A stretch of 64,000 bases of DNA, from assembly GCF_019710475.1 (NCBI RefSeq), contig NZ_JAJFAX010000001.1:496001-560000 (forward strand), given 5' to 3'. The notes under the pieces are model-generated. The model made no database searches. It was given only the letters and a program-made list of their open reading frames with translations, and had not been told where the DNA came from. A program made the translations under genes and the position numbers. The stretch is from Glycomyces sp. TRM65418. Lineage in GTDB: Bacteria; Actinomycetota; Actinomycetes; Mycobacteriales; Micromonosporaceae. Every line of letters starts with the position of its first letter. Position 1 is the stretch's first letter. Of this stretch, positions 30,486 through 38,990 are shown piece by piece.

Positions 30486-31658
30486 TCACCAGCGCAGGAA
30501 CGCCCCCACGCCTCCGGCCTTCTCGTCGAGCCGCACCTCGTCGCTGAGGAACGACACCTGAGCGTCCGAGGCCAGCGCCATCTCGATCATCGCCTCGCCG
30601 AGCTGGGCGTCCGCGATCGCGGTGGCGAGGTCGGGCTCGGCGGGCGCGATGGCGTCGGCCAGGACCGTCCCCTCCGGGATGCGCTGGCCGCTCCACAGCG
30701 AGTCGCGCTCGATGACGAGCCGGTCGACCCGGGCGCCCTGGAGCGCGTCGAGCACCGCCTCGGCGCCGGCGACGGTCATGCGCGGGGACTCGGTGAACTC
30801 GGCGACGAGGCGTCGGTCCCGGTCCGCCCTCGCGGCGGCGATCTCCGGGGCCAGCACCTGCTGGACCTGGGCGGGCGTGGACTGGCTCAGGACGTGCTGC
30901 GAGGCCACGACCTCGGCCTTGACGCCGTTGCGGAGGGCCTTCGTGGTGGCCTCGACGAGTTCGGGCTCGCCGCTGACGACGAGCAGCTCCCAGCCGAACG
31001 TCGCCACGTGCTCCTCCAGTGTGGAGTGAGCGGCGGCGAGGAACTTCTGGAGGTGCTCGGCGACGCGGTAGTCGAACAGGTCGCGCTGGTTCGACGAGCT
31101 CTGGCCGTCGCGGCCGCCCCAGCCGCCGCGGGCGCGGGCGGGGGCGGGCCCCCGCAGGACCCGCCATTCGGCGGTGTCGAGTTCGAAGGAGAGCCCGGAG
31201 ATCTCCTCGCACTTGCCGAAGCGGGAGTCGAGGATGCGCATGCCCTTGCCGTCGACGACGGCGATGCCGACGGGCGAGCCCTCGGCCCACGCGGCGAACA
31301 TCGGGGCGATGTGGGAGCGGGGGGCGAGGGCGATCCGGTCGGTCAGCGGCGTCTGCATCTCGACGCTGTAGGAGTTGCCGCTGGCGAGGCCCACGAACAG
31401 GGCGCGCCCGATGCCGGGCGCGCCGGGGCGGACGAGCTGCTCGATGTCGAGCTTGAGCTCGTCGAGCCGGCGCCCGAGCGCCGACCGCGTGCCGTTGTCG
31501 ACGGCTTCGAGCAGGTGCTTCAGCCCCTTGTCGAGGCGGGTCTTCCAGGGCGGTTGGGAGCCTTCCTGCCGGGGGTCGGCGTTGACGTAGAGCGAGAGCA
31601 CACCGGTGTCGTCGCGCATCTTCACCAGTCGCAGTTGCGTCTCGCGGTCCATCGGCAT
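30486..31658 (-). CDS. VLRF1 / bacterial eRF1-like release-factor-family protein
   Basis: 390 residues with the three-domain eRF1 outline: N-domain with GVLSLYVNADPR (about 19-30), middle domain of the VLRF1 type with the polar SSSNQRDLFDYRVAEHL loop (about 185-203), and C-terminal Rossmann-like domain with VDRLVIERD. Homologous families (Vms1/ANKZF1 and bacterial baeRFs) cleave peptidyl-tRNA on stalled ribosomes. Function here is inferred from fold only. Monocistronic. Confidence 0.72.
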   Translation of the reverse strand: MPMDRETQLRLVKMRDDTGVLSLYVNADPRQEGSQPPWKTRLDKGLKHLLEAVDNGTRSALGRRLDELKLDIEQLVRPGAPGIGRALFVGLASGNSYSVEMQTPLTDRIALAPRSHIAPMFAAWAEGSPVGIAVVDGKGMRILDSRFGKCEEISGLSFELDTAEWRVLRGPAPARARGGWGGRDGQSSSNQRDLFDYRVAEHLQKFLAAAHSTLEEHVATFGWELLVVSGEPELVEATTKALRNGVKAEVVASQHVLSQSTPAQVQQVLAPEIAAARADRDRRLVAEFTESPRMTVAGAEAVLDALQGARVDRLVIERDSLWSGQRIPEGTVLADAIAPAEPDLATAIADAQLGEAMIEMALASDAQVSFLSDEVRLDEKAGGVGAFLRW

Positions 31659-31752
31659 GGCGGTCGCCTCCTCGATCTAGCGGAATTCGCCTCAGGATAT
31701 TCCCCGAGGTGTCCGTTCGTGAAGGTTTCGCCGGTTGTGTGCGAGGACGCGT

Positions 31753-32466
31753 CTAGACGGCGCAGCCCTCGGGGCCGCAGGCCTCGCCCGTCGAGCCCGC
31801 GTCGGTCATGATCACCGGCCGCTTTTCACCCCAGGCCTTTTCGAGGATTTCGGCGAACAGCTCCGTGGGCTGGGCGCCGGAGATGCCGTATTGCTCGTCG
31901 ATGACGAAGAAGGGCACGCCGGTCGCCCCGAGCGCGGCGGCCTCGGCCTCGTCGGCGCGGACCGATTCGCGGTAGGCCTCGGGGTCGTCGAGGACGGCGA
32001 CGACCTCGTCCCGGTCGAGCCCGGCGCCGACGGCGGTCGCGATGACGCGCTCGCGGTCGAAGACGGAGGCGGTCTCGGCGAAGTTGGCGACGTAGAAGGC
32101 CTTCCAGGCCTCGGCCTCGGCGCCGCGCGCGGCGGCGAGGTGGAGGACGCGGTGCAGGTCGAAGGTGTTGGCGACGTCCCGGCCCTCGGCCTCGTAGGCG
32201 AGGCCTTCGGCGGCGGCGAGGTCGCGGAGCCGGTACTCCCCCGCCTGCGCCTCAGCCGGGCTCATGCCGTACTTCGCAGCGAGCATGGCGACGACGGGCG
32301 TCCGCTCGCCGGGGGCGCTGTGCGGGTCGAGCTCGAACGAGCGGTGCCGCACCTCGACCGCGACCTTCCCCTCGAGCTGCCGCACGGCCTTGTCGAAGCG
32401 GGCCTTCCCGACGTAGCACCAGGGGCACACGATATCGGACCAGATGTCCACACGAATCTTTGTCAC
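31753..32466 (-). CDS. DsbA-family oxidoreductase, FrnE-like
   Basis: 237 residues from GTG 32464-32466; the frame continues 16 codons upstream without family similarity. Thioredoxin fold with catalytic CPWC (Cys14-Cys17), helical insertion, cis-Pro loop GVPFFVID and a C-terminal ACGPEGCAV Cys pair that may act in redox relay, as described for FrnE. No signal peptide, so cytoplasmic disulfide or isomerase chemistry, often linked to stress or polyketide tailoring. Confidence 0.88.
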   Translation of the reverse strand: MTKIRVDIWSDIVCPWCYVGKARFDKAVRQLEGKVAVEVRHRSFELDPHSAPGERTPVVAMLAAKYGMSPAEAQAGEYRLRDLAAAEGLAYEAEGRDVANTFDLHRVLHLAAARGAEAEAWKAFYVANFAETASVFDRERVIATAVGAGLDRDEVVAVLDDPEAYRESVRADEAEAAALGATGVPFFVIDEQYGISGAQPTELFAEILEKAWGEKRPVIMTDAGSTGEACGPEGCAV

Positions 32467-32609
32467 AACAGCTGAAACACTTGAAGCTTCCACTGAATTC
32501 CGGCCGTGCGCCACGCCTCACGATCCGGAACGGCGTCGGGCCCGCACTCGCGCCCAAGCGCCCGTTCAGGTACCCTTTCTCAGGCTCGGCGCGCCCCTGC
32601 GCGCCCCGA

Positions 32610-32681
32610 GGGTGCTTAGCTCAGCGGTAGAGCACCTCGCTTACAACGAGGTGGTCACAGGTTCGATCCCTGTAGCACCCA
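32610..32681 (+). tRNA. tRNA-Val (anticodon TAC)
   Basis: 72-nt cloverleaf: acceptor GGGTGCT/AGCACCC, D-arm GCTC/GAGC, anticodon stem CCTCG/CGAGG with loop CTTACAA giving TAC, T-arm ACAGG/CCTGT with TTCGATC. A CCA follows at 32682-32684. It reads GUA/GUG valine codons. Confidence 0.95.
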
Positions 32682-32691
32682 CCACCCAAAT

Positions 32692-32738
32692 AACCCGGAT
32701 GCTCAGGCAGTTACATCTCATCTCAAATGATCCGGGTT
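32692..32738 (+). terminator. Terminator-like inverted repeat after tRNA-Val
   Basis: AACCCGGAT (32692-32700) and ATCCGGGTT (32730-32738), perfect 9-bp arms with a 29-base loop, followed by TGG. Confidence 0.45.
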
Positions 32739-32990
32739 TGGTTATCACTGGTCATGGCCAGAACTCCCCCACAGCAACGCTTGCGCATCACGGCGAGTGA
32801 GGATGGCGCTGATCCGACGTTTGAGGGGACGCGGACACTTCTGGCGCTGGTATGTGGGGAGACAGCACTTGCTCGATCCTGGAGGCGGCTCCCACCGTGA
32901 TCGAACCCCTCACCGCCGCAACCCTCAGCGGTCGCGGCCGATTCGCCGGCAATGCAGGAACCGGCCGCGCATACGGGGCTCCTCCGAGCT
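32739..32990. other. Non-coding stretch, no gene recognised
   Basis: About 250 bp between the tRNA terminator and the end of the LuxR gene. Short frames on both strands show no family I recognise; codon pattern is unlike the flanks, consistent with debris at the edge of an inserted segment. Confidence 0.4.
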
Positions 32991-34118
32991 TCATGGGCCG
33001 TGATCAGGTAAGTCGGTCGGTACGGCGCCACCCTGGTCGGACAGACCCTCGGCATAGAAGTCGAAGTACAGGCGGGACACCAGTCCTCCGCGCGAGCTGG
33101 TGCCGGTCTTGTCGAAGACGGATTTCAAGTAGTCCTGGACCGTGTAGGCCGACAAGTGCAGGTCCCGGGCGATCTGGGCGGTCGAGTTGCCACGGGCGAC
33201 CAGCGCGGTCACCTCGCGCTCGCGTTCGGTCAGGCCGTACGCCGCTGCGATCAGGCCCGCCATCTCGGGGGCCCGTGCGCCTTCCAGCGTCACGGCCACG
33301 GGGGCCTCGGGCCCGTCGCCGAGTACCGATCCGCGCACCACCAGCCATCCGCCGGTCGTATGCACCGTGGCCCTGGCGAGCTGGGCGCCGCCGACTGCGA
33401 GTGGTCCGCCTGCGAGGAGGAGGCGGGCGTGCCGTGCGACCGCCGAGATCGCCAGCGGCAGTCTCGCGCCCACACGCGCACCAGCCGACAGCCGGTCGAG
33501 CCACCGGTCGGCTCCGTGGTCGCTCATCGCCACCGAATCGTCGGGGTTGAGCACCAGGACGCCGTGATCGTCCTGTTCCGCAGCCCCTGAAAGCAGGGCG
33601 GCACGCCGCAGCCCGTCGGTGATCACCGGAGCGAGCGAGGCCAGTCGGCGGATCTCCGTCGGCGTGTAATGCGGCCGATTGGACTCCCGGAACAGCGTCA
33701 GGCCGCCCCAGGCGCCGGCGCCGCTCGCGAGCACGATGCGGATCTCGTCCTCGAAACCGCCGGGCCTGCGCACTTCCCGTTGGCGCGCGCTCCGGTCGAG
33801 TTCTCCTCGGGTCGCCTCGGCGAGCCCTGCGGCCGCAGTCCCGGCGTTCCTGAGCGCGATCCACTTGTTGACGTCCGGTTCGGCGAGTTCGATCTCGATC
33901 AGGCGGAGGATGTCGTCGGAGGGCAGGCCGTCTTCGACGTAGTCCCCGGTGGGGAGCATGGTGGCGGGGTCGACCGTCTGCAGGCAGGACCCCTCGCCGG
34001 GGACGATGCGGCCCAGCACCTTGTTGACCTCGCGGGCGAACGCGGGCACGTCGAGTCCGCGATGAACCAGCCTGACGAGGTCATCGCGAGCGCGGGCGTA
34101 GGTCGCCGCCGAAGGCAT
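32991..34118 (-). CDS. LuxR-family transcriptional regulator with N-terminal sensor region
   Basis: 375 residues from ATG 34116-34118. A GAF-like/unknown sensory region (about 1-290) precedes a LuxR helix-turn-helix at the C-terminus (LTEREREVTALVARGNSTAQI, split: helices near 305-365). No receiver domain, so it is not a two-component regulator. It is divergent from yceI; the shared 99-bp promoter region has CCCCAG-GAAT-CTGGGG (34148-34163), a candidate operator. GC is lower and codon choice more relaxed than in the core genes. Confidence 0.82.
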   Translation of the reverse strand: MPSAATYARARDDLVRLVHRGLDVPAFAREVNKVLGRIVPGEGSCLQTVDPATMLPTGDYVEDGLPSDDILRLIEIELAEPDVNKWIALRNAGTAAAGLAEATRGELDRSARQREVRRPGGFEDEIRIVLASGAGAWGGLTLFRESNRPHYTPTEIRRLASLAPVITDGLRRAALLSGAAEQDDHGVLVLNPDDSVAMSDHGADRWLDRLSAGARVGARLPLAISAVARHARLLLAGGPLAVGGAQLARATVHTTGGWLVVRGSVLGDGPEAPVAVTLEGARAPEMAGLIAAAYGLTEREREVTALVARGNSTAQIARDLHLSAYTVQDYLKSVFDKTGTSSRGGLVSRLYFDFYAEGLSDQGGAVPTDLPDHGP

Positions 34119-34147
34119 ACAGCCGACTCTAACGGCCGCGGCGCAAC

Positions 34148-34163
34148 CCCCAGGAATCTGGGG
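34148..34163. promoter_or_regulatory. Inverted repeat between the LuxR gene and yceI
   Basis: CCCCAGGAATCTGGGG: 6-bp arms with GAAT spacer in the divergent promoter region; candidate binding site of the LuxR regulator. Confidence 0.45.
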
Positions 34164-34217
34164 TACCGCAGGCCGCTTGCTGCTTGCATCGTGGAAGACA
34201 CATCCTGAGGAGGAACC

Positions 34218-34796
34218 ATGAACCAAGCAATAGTCGCGGACGGTACATCGATCGACGTGCCGTGTGGCATCTGGCAAATCGACCCCGCCCATAGCGTGGT
34301 CGGCTTCTCAGTACGGCATCTGATGAGCAAGGTGCGCGGCACCTTCGACGACTTCACCGGTCAGATCACCATCGACGAGGACCGCGTCGAGTCGTCCGTG
34401 CGCGTCGAGATCGCCATGGCATCGGTGAACACCGGAAACGAGATGCGGGACAACGATCTGCGAAGCAGCAATTTCTTCGGGATCGAGCAGCATCCGGTCA
34501 TGACATACGTCAGCACTGCGTTGAACGAATCCGGCGGATCTTGGACGCTCGACGGCGATCTGACGATCCGTGGCATCACCCGCAGCGTTCGCATCGCCGT
34601 GGCCTTCCTCGGCTACGAACCCACCGGACTGCAAGGCGAGCCCAGGATCGGAATCGAGGGGACCACGTTGATCAACCGCAGCGACTTCGGCGTCGACTTC
34701 GGCCTCGCCGACAGCGGCAAGGTCGTCGTCGGCGACAAGATCGACATTTCACTGGAGATCGAAGCGTTCCTGACCGACACGGCGGGAGAGCACTGA
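34218..34796 (+). CDS. YceI-family lipid-binding-like protein
   Basis: 192 residues, ATG with GAGGAGG upstream. The beta-barrel (lipocalin-like) YceI fold is shown by WQIDPAHSVVGFSVRHLMSKVRG in pieces, the FFGIEQHPVMTY segment and LTIRGITRSV. Family members bind isoprenoid-like ligands. No signal peptide, unlike the E. coli protein. Its stop overlaps the next start (TGATG), giving a three-gene operon with two RibD-like reductases. Confidence 0.9.
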   Translation: MNQAIVADGTSIDVPCGIWQIDPAHSVVGFSVRHLMSKVRGTFDDFTGQITIDEDRVESSVRVEIAMASVNTGNEMRDNDLRSSNFFGIEQHPVMTYVSTALNESGGSWTLDGDLTIRGITRSVRIAVAFLGYEPTGLQGEPRIGIEGTTLINRSDFGVDFGLADSGKVVVGDKIDISLEIEAFLTDTAGEH

Positions 34797-35389
34797 TGTC
34801 TCGCGTGGTACTGGACATGTCCATGTCGCTCGACGGCTTCATCGCAGGCCCCGATGACAGCCCGGACAATGGCCTGGGCGATGGCGGAGAACGCCTGCAC
34901 GCGTGGCTCAGCGACGGCAGGGGCGACGATCCCACCAGCTTCAGGCCCACGGAAGAGACCGACGCGATCGTGGTCGACGAGATGATGTCGACCGGAGCGG
35001 TGATCTGCGGCAAGCGGCTCGGCGAGTTCGTCGACTACTGGGAAGGTGATCACCACAACGGCGTGCCCATCTTCGTGCCGACCCATCACGTGCCCGACCA
35101 GAAGCCGCCCGGCGACGTCCGCTTCGTGACCGACGGTATCGAATCCTGCGTCGAGCAGGCGAAGGCCGCCGCCGAGGGCCACGACGTCATGCTGCACGGC
35201 GCCTACACGGCGCAGGAATGCCTGCGAGCCCGCGTGCTGGACGCGATGGAGATCCACCTGATCCCGGTGCTGCTCGGGCGGGGCCGCCGACTGTTCGACC
35301 GCCTCGGCCCCGAGCACATCGAGCTCGACCTGGTCCGGCAGCTCCAGTCGCCGACGGTGCTGCACCTGCGCTACGAGGTGCGGTCGTGA
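34796..35389 (+). CDS. RibD C-terminal/dihydrofolate-reductase-fold protein, copy 1
   Basis: 197 residues. DHFR-like fold: LDMSMSLDGFIAGPDD at the start, GKRLGEFVDYW, HHVPDQKPPGD and the NADPH-loop-like VMLHGAYTAQECLRARVLDAMEIHLIP in segments, ending with LLGRGRRLFDRL. Such stand-alone RibD_C proteins are NADPH reductases of unknown substrate. Overlaps yceI by one base and copy 2 by four. Confidence 0.88.
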   Translation: MSRVVLDMSMSLDGFIAGPDDSPDNGLGDGGERLHAWLSDGRGDDPTSFRPTEETDAIVVDEMMSTGAVICGKRLGEFVDYWEGDHHNGVPIFVPTHHVPDQKPPGDVRFVTDGIESCVEQAKAAAEGHDVMLHGAYTAQECLRARVLDAMEIHLIPVLLGRGRRLFDRLGPEHIELDLVRQLQSPTVLHLRYEVRS

Positions 35390-35955
35390 GCGCGCCGATC
35401 CGGCTCTACATGTCGATGTCGCTCGACGGCTTCATCGCCGGCGAAGACGACCGCTCCGGTCAGGAGCTCGGTCGAGGCGGCGGGCGCCTGTTCAACTGGC
35501 TCGACGACCGGCACAGCGACGGCCCCAACGGCCAGGTGTACCGCGAGGCCCTGGCGACCGGCGCGCTGATCTCCGGCCGCCGCACGTTCGAGCTGGCCAA
35601 ACGCTGGAACGGCGACCACCACGACGGCGTGCCGATCTTCGTCCTCACCCACCATGTCGCCAAGGGCGATAACCCTCCCGGCAGCGCGCGATTCGTCACC
35701 GACGTGGAGGAGTGCGCCGCCCGGGCCAGAGCCGCAGCGGGCGACCGGCCTGTCATGGTGCACGGCGCGGGTGCGGCACAATCGCTGCTGCGGGCGGGCC
35801 TGCTCGACGAGATGGAGATCCACCTGGTCCAGGTCCTGCTCGGACGAGGGCGGCGACTCTTCGACTCGCTCGGCACAGGTCCCCTCCCGCTCGAACTCGT
35901 GCGTCGACTCCCCGCGCGAGACGTCACGCATCTCCGGTACCGCATCGCCCGCTGA
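35386..35955 (+). CDS. RibD C-terminal/dihydrofolate-reductase-fold protein, copy 2
   Basis: 189 residues, GTG start overlapping copy 1's stop (GTGA). Clear paralogue of copy 1 with the same YMSMSLDGFIAGEDD start, WNGDHHDGVPIFVLTHH, MVHGAGAAQSLLRAGLLDEME and LLGRGRRLFDSL segments (each shown in short form). The tandem arrangement suggests a heterodimer or successive reductions. Confidence 0.88.
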   Translation: MSAPIRLYMSMSLDGFIAGEDDRSGQELGRGGGRLFNWLDDRHSDGPNGQVYREALATGALISGRRTFELAKRWNGDHHDGVPIFVLTHHVAKGDNPPGSARFVTDVEECAARARAAAGDRPVMVHGAGAAQSLLRAGLLDEMEIHLVQVLLGRGRRLFDSLGTGPLPLELVRRLPARDVTHLRYRIAR

Positions 35956-36051
35956 GGAGAGCGTGCGGCGAAGGGCCGGTGTCGATTCAGTTCCGTTGCC
36001 CTCCATCTGACGCAGCCCCGGGAACTCGACACCATGTCATCTGAGACTTCC

Positions 36052-36351
36052 TTATTTCGGCATGTCAACCAAGCGAGAGACGGACCGAAGGCTCATGCCG
36101 TACCGCTTCGCGAGCTGCCGCTTCGGTACACCAGCGCGAACCGCATCGAGCAACTGCTCGTATTCCTCTGCAGCGAGGCGATCGCGGATTGCTCGAGACT
36201 TGCCGTTGCGGCAGGCCGGCGCGAGTTGCGACAATTGCGGTACTGGTTCGTGCCGGTCTTGGGCGTCGATCGCCGTCATAAGCCGCCGCAGGCGCGCCAA
36301 TAGCCCTTTGACCTGGGGTTTTGAGTGGTAGCAGGAGGTTGAAAGGTCCAC
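36052..36351 (-). CDS. Small helix-turn-helix protein of resolvase-associated type
   Basis: 99 residues. The C-terminal third, EYEQLLDAVRAGVPKRQLAKRYGMSLRSVSRLV in pieces, is an HTH of the resolvase/transposase type (AG..KRQLAKRYGMSLRSV). Small proteins like this accompany mobile elements in actinobacteria. It lies next to an integrase fragment. It may itself be a remnant of a larger recombinase; the start is ATG with no clear ribosome binding site. Confidence 0.5.
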   Translation of the reverse strand: MDLSTSCYHSKPQVKGLLARLRRLMTAIDAQDRHEPVPQLSQLAPACRNGKSRAIRDRLAAEEYEQLLDAVRAGVPKRQLAKRYGMSLRSVSRLVDMPK

Positions 36352-36444
36352 CGCGGAACCGCAGGTCAGGCGCTGCTTTTTCGCGACGCGCCGACGCGTT
36401 CCGAGTTCTGGTCCATGTCGGTGTCCATGAAGATCATGTTGGGC

Positions 36445-36711
36445 ATGGCCGACCGACCTTCAAATGACCCGCGCGCTCGCGGGAGCATCCGGCCCCGCGG
36501 CGGTTCCCTGCAAGTCCGCGTCTACGCCGGCACCGGCACACCCGTCTGTCTCACCGAGACCCACGCCGACCTCGAGGAAGCCGAGAAGGCCCGCACGCGA
36601 CTGGTGGCGGCCGTAGACGCCAGTCGTGCTCCGCTCGCCGAAGGCGACTTCGCCGGCGCCATCGGGCGGCGGCTCGAGTCGCTCCACGACGAAGTCGACG
36701 CGGGCGTATGA
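36445..36711 (+). pseudogene. Truncated tyrosine integrase (N-terminal arm-binding part)
   Basis: 88 residues. ARGSIRPRGGSLQVRVYAGTG followed by EEAEKARTRLVAAVDASRAPL (in shorter pieces) matches the N-terminus of actinobacterial phage-type integrases, which continue for another 300 residues with the catalytic R-H-R-Y; here the frame stops at 36711 and the downstream DNA shows no catalytic domain. Decayed integrative element, close to tRNA-Val. Confidence 0.65.
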
Positions 36712-36849
36712 CGATCGAGCACCACGCCACCGGGCGGGCCGACAGCCGGACGCTCCGCACACTCGGGACCCGCGCACGGCGGCGGGGTGACGATCAGGCG
36801 GTCGTCGAGGCGGACGGGGCCGCGTGCGACCGCGCCGCCGAGGAACCCG

Positions 36850-38139
36850 TCACCGGTCCCGCGCCTGCGGCGGCGTCTCCTGTCCGCCGTGGGCGGCGTG
36901 GTGGCGGAAGCGGTCCGCCACCGCGGTGCGCACTCGGGCGAGATCGCCCTCGCGGTCCTGGAGTTCCCACAGCCCCATGGTCAGGCGGTGCGCCTCGCGC
37001 GGCATCCGCGAATGGCGGTACGTCCACTCGTACATGTCGAACAGCGGCCACCAGGTGTAGCCGACGACGTCCACTCCGGAGGCGCGCAGATCGTGTAGGG
37101 CCGCGACCGATTCGTCGAGCCAGTCGGTGCGCTCCTTGACCGAACCGGTCACGCAGGTCTCGGTCAGCATGACGGGGGCACCGTACCGGTCGGCCGCCTC
37201 CCGCAGCAGTTCGACGAGCCCCGCGACGCCGTCGTCCCGCGTCGGGCGCGGATCGCGGAAGCCTCCCGAGTGGAAGACTCCGGCCTCGAAGACCTCGGTC
37301 GAGTGGAGCGGGTAGTAGTTCACGCCCATCACGTCCGGCCGCACCGGGGCCTCGGTGAACCAGGCGAAGTCGTCATCGCCCCAGCCATGGGCGTTCAAGA
37401 ACGGCTTGAGCGGATGCGACTCGCCGACGCCCCCGGTCACCAGGTCCTCTACCAGGAACACCTGCTCCTTCAGCCGCGCCGCGTGCTCCCGGTGCTCGGA
37501 CGCCCCGATGTCGCCGACGAAGCGCATGCCCGCGTCCACGTGGACGAACACCGACCGGTCTCCGAGCACGTCGCCGATGGCGCGCTGCTGGAGCACGAAG
37601 CCGCGGGCGAGCTGCTTGACGATGGCACTGAAACCATGGGGGCCTTGCAGGTACGGAGGCCAGTACGCGTACTCGCCGGAGAACAGGGCGTGAATCATCG
37701 GCTCGTTGACCGGCGTGTAGTCGACCACGCCGAGCGGCGCATACCGTTCGGCCACCCGCGCGGAGTACTCGGCGACCCTGGCCGGGTAGTCGGGATGCGC
37801 GAACTCGCGCTCCAGCCACAGCGGCGTGCCGTAGTGCATGAGGTCGACGATCGGGCGCAGACCGAGTTCCGCGAAGCGGTCCATCACCTGGTCGAGCCAG
37901 CTCCAGTCCCATCGGAGCGGTTCCGGCTGGATCTTGTACCAGGGCACGCCCCAGCGCACGAGTTCAGCACCCGCCTCCCGCGCCAAGCCGAGGTCGGCGT
38001 GCCACTTCTCGTAGTGCTGGGTGAGCTCGTACTCGTCGATCGGCCGCTCATCGGGCCCCGACTGGGGCACGAAGGTGTCCTCGACGCCGACGGCGAAGTG
38101 CATCACGCCGTCGCGATTCCATTGGGGGGAGCCGATCAT
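36850..38139 (-). CDS. GH1-family glycoside hydrolase
   Basis: 429 residues from ATG 38137-38139, overlapping the permease stop by four bases. Clan GH-A barrel: acid/base Glu146 in the NEP motif (TPVNEPMIH) and nucleophile Glu327 in LTETCVTG, the place of the usual TENG. The C-terminal strand has TWWPLFDMYEW. No signal peptide, so it cleaves imported oligosaccharides in the cytoplasm. Part of the operon binding protein-permease-permease-GH1 controlled by the LacI operator at 41361. Sugar unknown. Confidence 0.85.
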   Translation of the reverse strand: MIGSPQWNRDGVMHFAVGVEDTFVPQSGPDERPIDEYELTQHYEKWHADLGLAREAGAELVRWGVPWYKIQPEPLRWDWSWLDQVMDRFAELGLRPIVDLMHYGTPLWLEREFAHPDYPARVAEYSARVAERYAPLGVVDYTPVNEPMIHALFSGEYAYWPPYLQGPHGFSAIVKQLARGFVLQQRAIGDVLGDRSVFVHVDAGMRFVGDIGASEHREHAARLKEQVFLVEDLVTGGVGESHPLKPFLNAHGWGDDDFAWFTEAPVRPDVMGVNYYPLHSTEVFEAGVFHSGGFRDPRPTRDDGVAGLVELLREAADRYGAPVMLTETCVTGSVKERTDWLDESVAALHDLRASGVDVVGYTWWPLFDMYEWTYRHSRMPREAHRLTMGLWELQDREGDLARVRTAVADRFRHHAAHGGQETPPQARDR

Positions 38140-38990
38140 TTGAGTCCTGTCGTTGCGATGTTCTCGATGAATCGACGCTGGATGAAGAGGAACGCGATGA
38201 CGAGCGGCAGGATCGCGATGAGCGAGCCGGCCATCATCACGCCGTGCGGCACGATGCCGCTCGGCCCGGTCAGCAGCGTCAGTCCGGACGTGATCGTGCC
38301 CATGTCGGCATCGGTGGTGAACACCAGCGGCCACAGCAGGTCGTTCCAGTTGTTCACGAACGTGAACAGGCCCAAGGTGAGCAGGGCCGGGACGGCGTTC
38401 GGCAGCACGATCGACCGGAAGATGCGGAACTCGCCCGCGCCGTCCATCCGCGCGGCGGCGTCGATGTCGCGCGGGAGCGCCAAGAAGAACTGGCGCAGGA
38501 AGAAGATGCCGAACGCGTCGGCCGCGCGCGGCGCGATGAGCCCCGCGTACGTGTTCACCCACCCGAGGTCGGCCACCAGCTGGTAGAGCGGGATCAACGT
38601 GGCCTGGAACGGGATCATGAGCGTCGCGATGATCGCGACGAGCAGGAGGCGGCGGCCCGCGAAGTCGATCCGCGCGAGGGCGTAGGCCGCGAGCGAGTCG
38701 AACACCAGCGCGCACACGGTGACGCCCCCGGCGAACACGAAGCTGTTGCCGACCAGCCGCATGAACGGCAGTTCGGACGTGACGGTCTTCAGGTTGTCGA
38801 GCGTCCACGTGTCCGGGAGGAGGCTCGGCGGGTACGCGTTGACCTCCGCGACCGGTTTGAAGGCGGTGAGCACGATGATCGCGATCGGCAGCAGCACGAC
38901 GGCGCTGGCGGCGAGGAGGGCGATCGTCGCGATCACCGTGGACGGCCGGAGGTCGCGGGGGGTCCGGCGGCGCGAGGCGGCGGTGCTCAT
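38136..38990 (-). CDS. Carbohydrate ABC transporter permease (MalG-like)
   Basis: 284 residues, six predicted membrane segments, and the EAA-type loop DIDAAARMDGAGEFRIFRSIVLP (in short: AAARMDGAG near 180-190) that contacts the ATPase. ATG overlaps the stop of the other permease by four bases. No ATPase gene is present, so a shared MsiK-like ATPase elsewhere is likely, as in other actinomycetes. Confidence 0.93.
   Translation of the reverse strand: MSTAASRRRTPRDLRPSTVIATIALLAASAVVLLPIAIIVLTAFKPVAEVNAYPPSLLPDTWTLDNLKTVTSELPFMRLVGNSFVFAGGVTVCALVFDSLAAYALARIDFAGRRLLLVAIIATLMIPFQATLIPLYQLVADLGWVNTYAGLIAPRAADAFGIFFLRQFFLALPRDIDAAARMDGAGEFRIFRSIVLPNAVPALLTLGLFTFVNNWNDLLWPLVFTTDADMGTITSGLTLLTGPSGIVPHGVMMAGSLIAILPLVIAFLFIQRRFIENIATTGLK

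Noticed and set aside
32610-32684. tRNA-Val as a proven attB/attL site
   Set aside because: No repeat of the tRNA 3' end was noticed near the integrase fragment, so integration here is only suggested.
36712-36849. Continuation of the integrase in another frame (frameshift)
   Set aside because: None of the three plus frames shows the core-binding or catalytic motifs after 36711.
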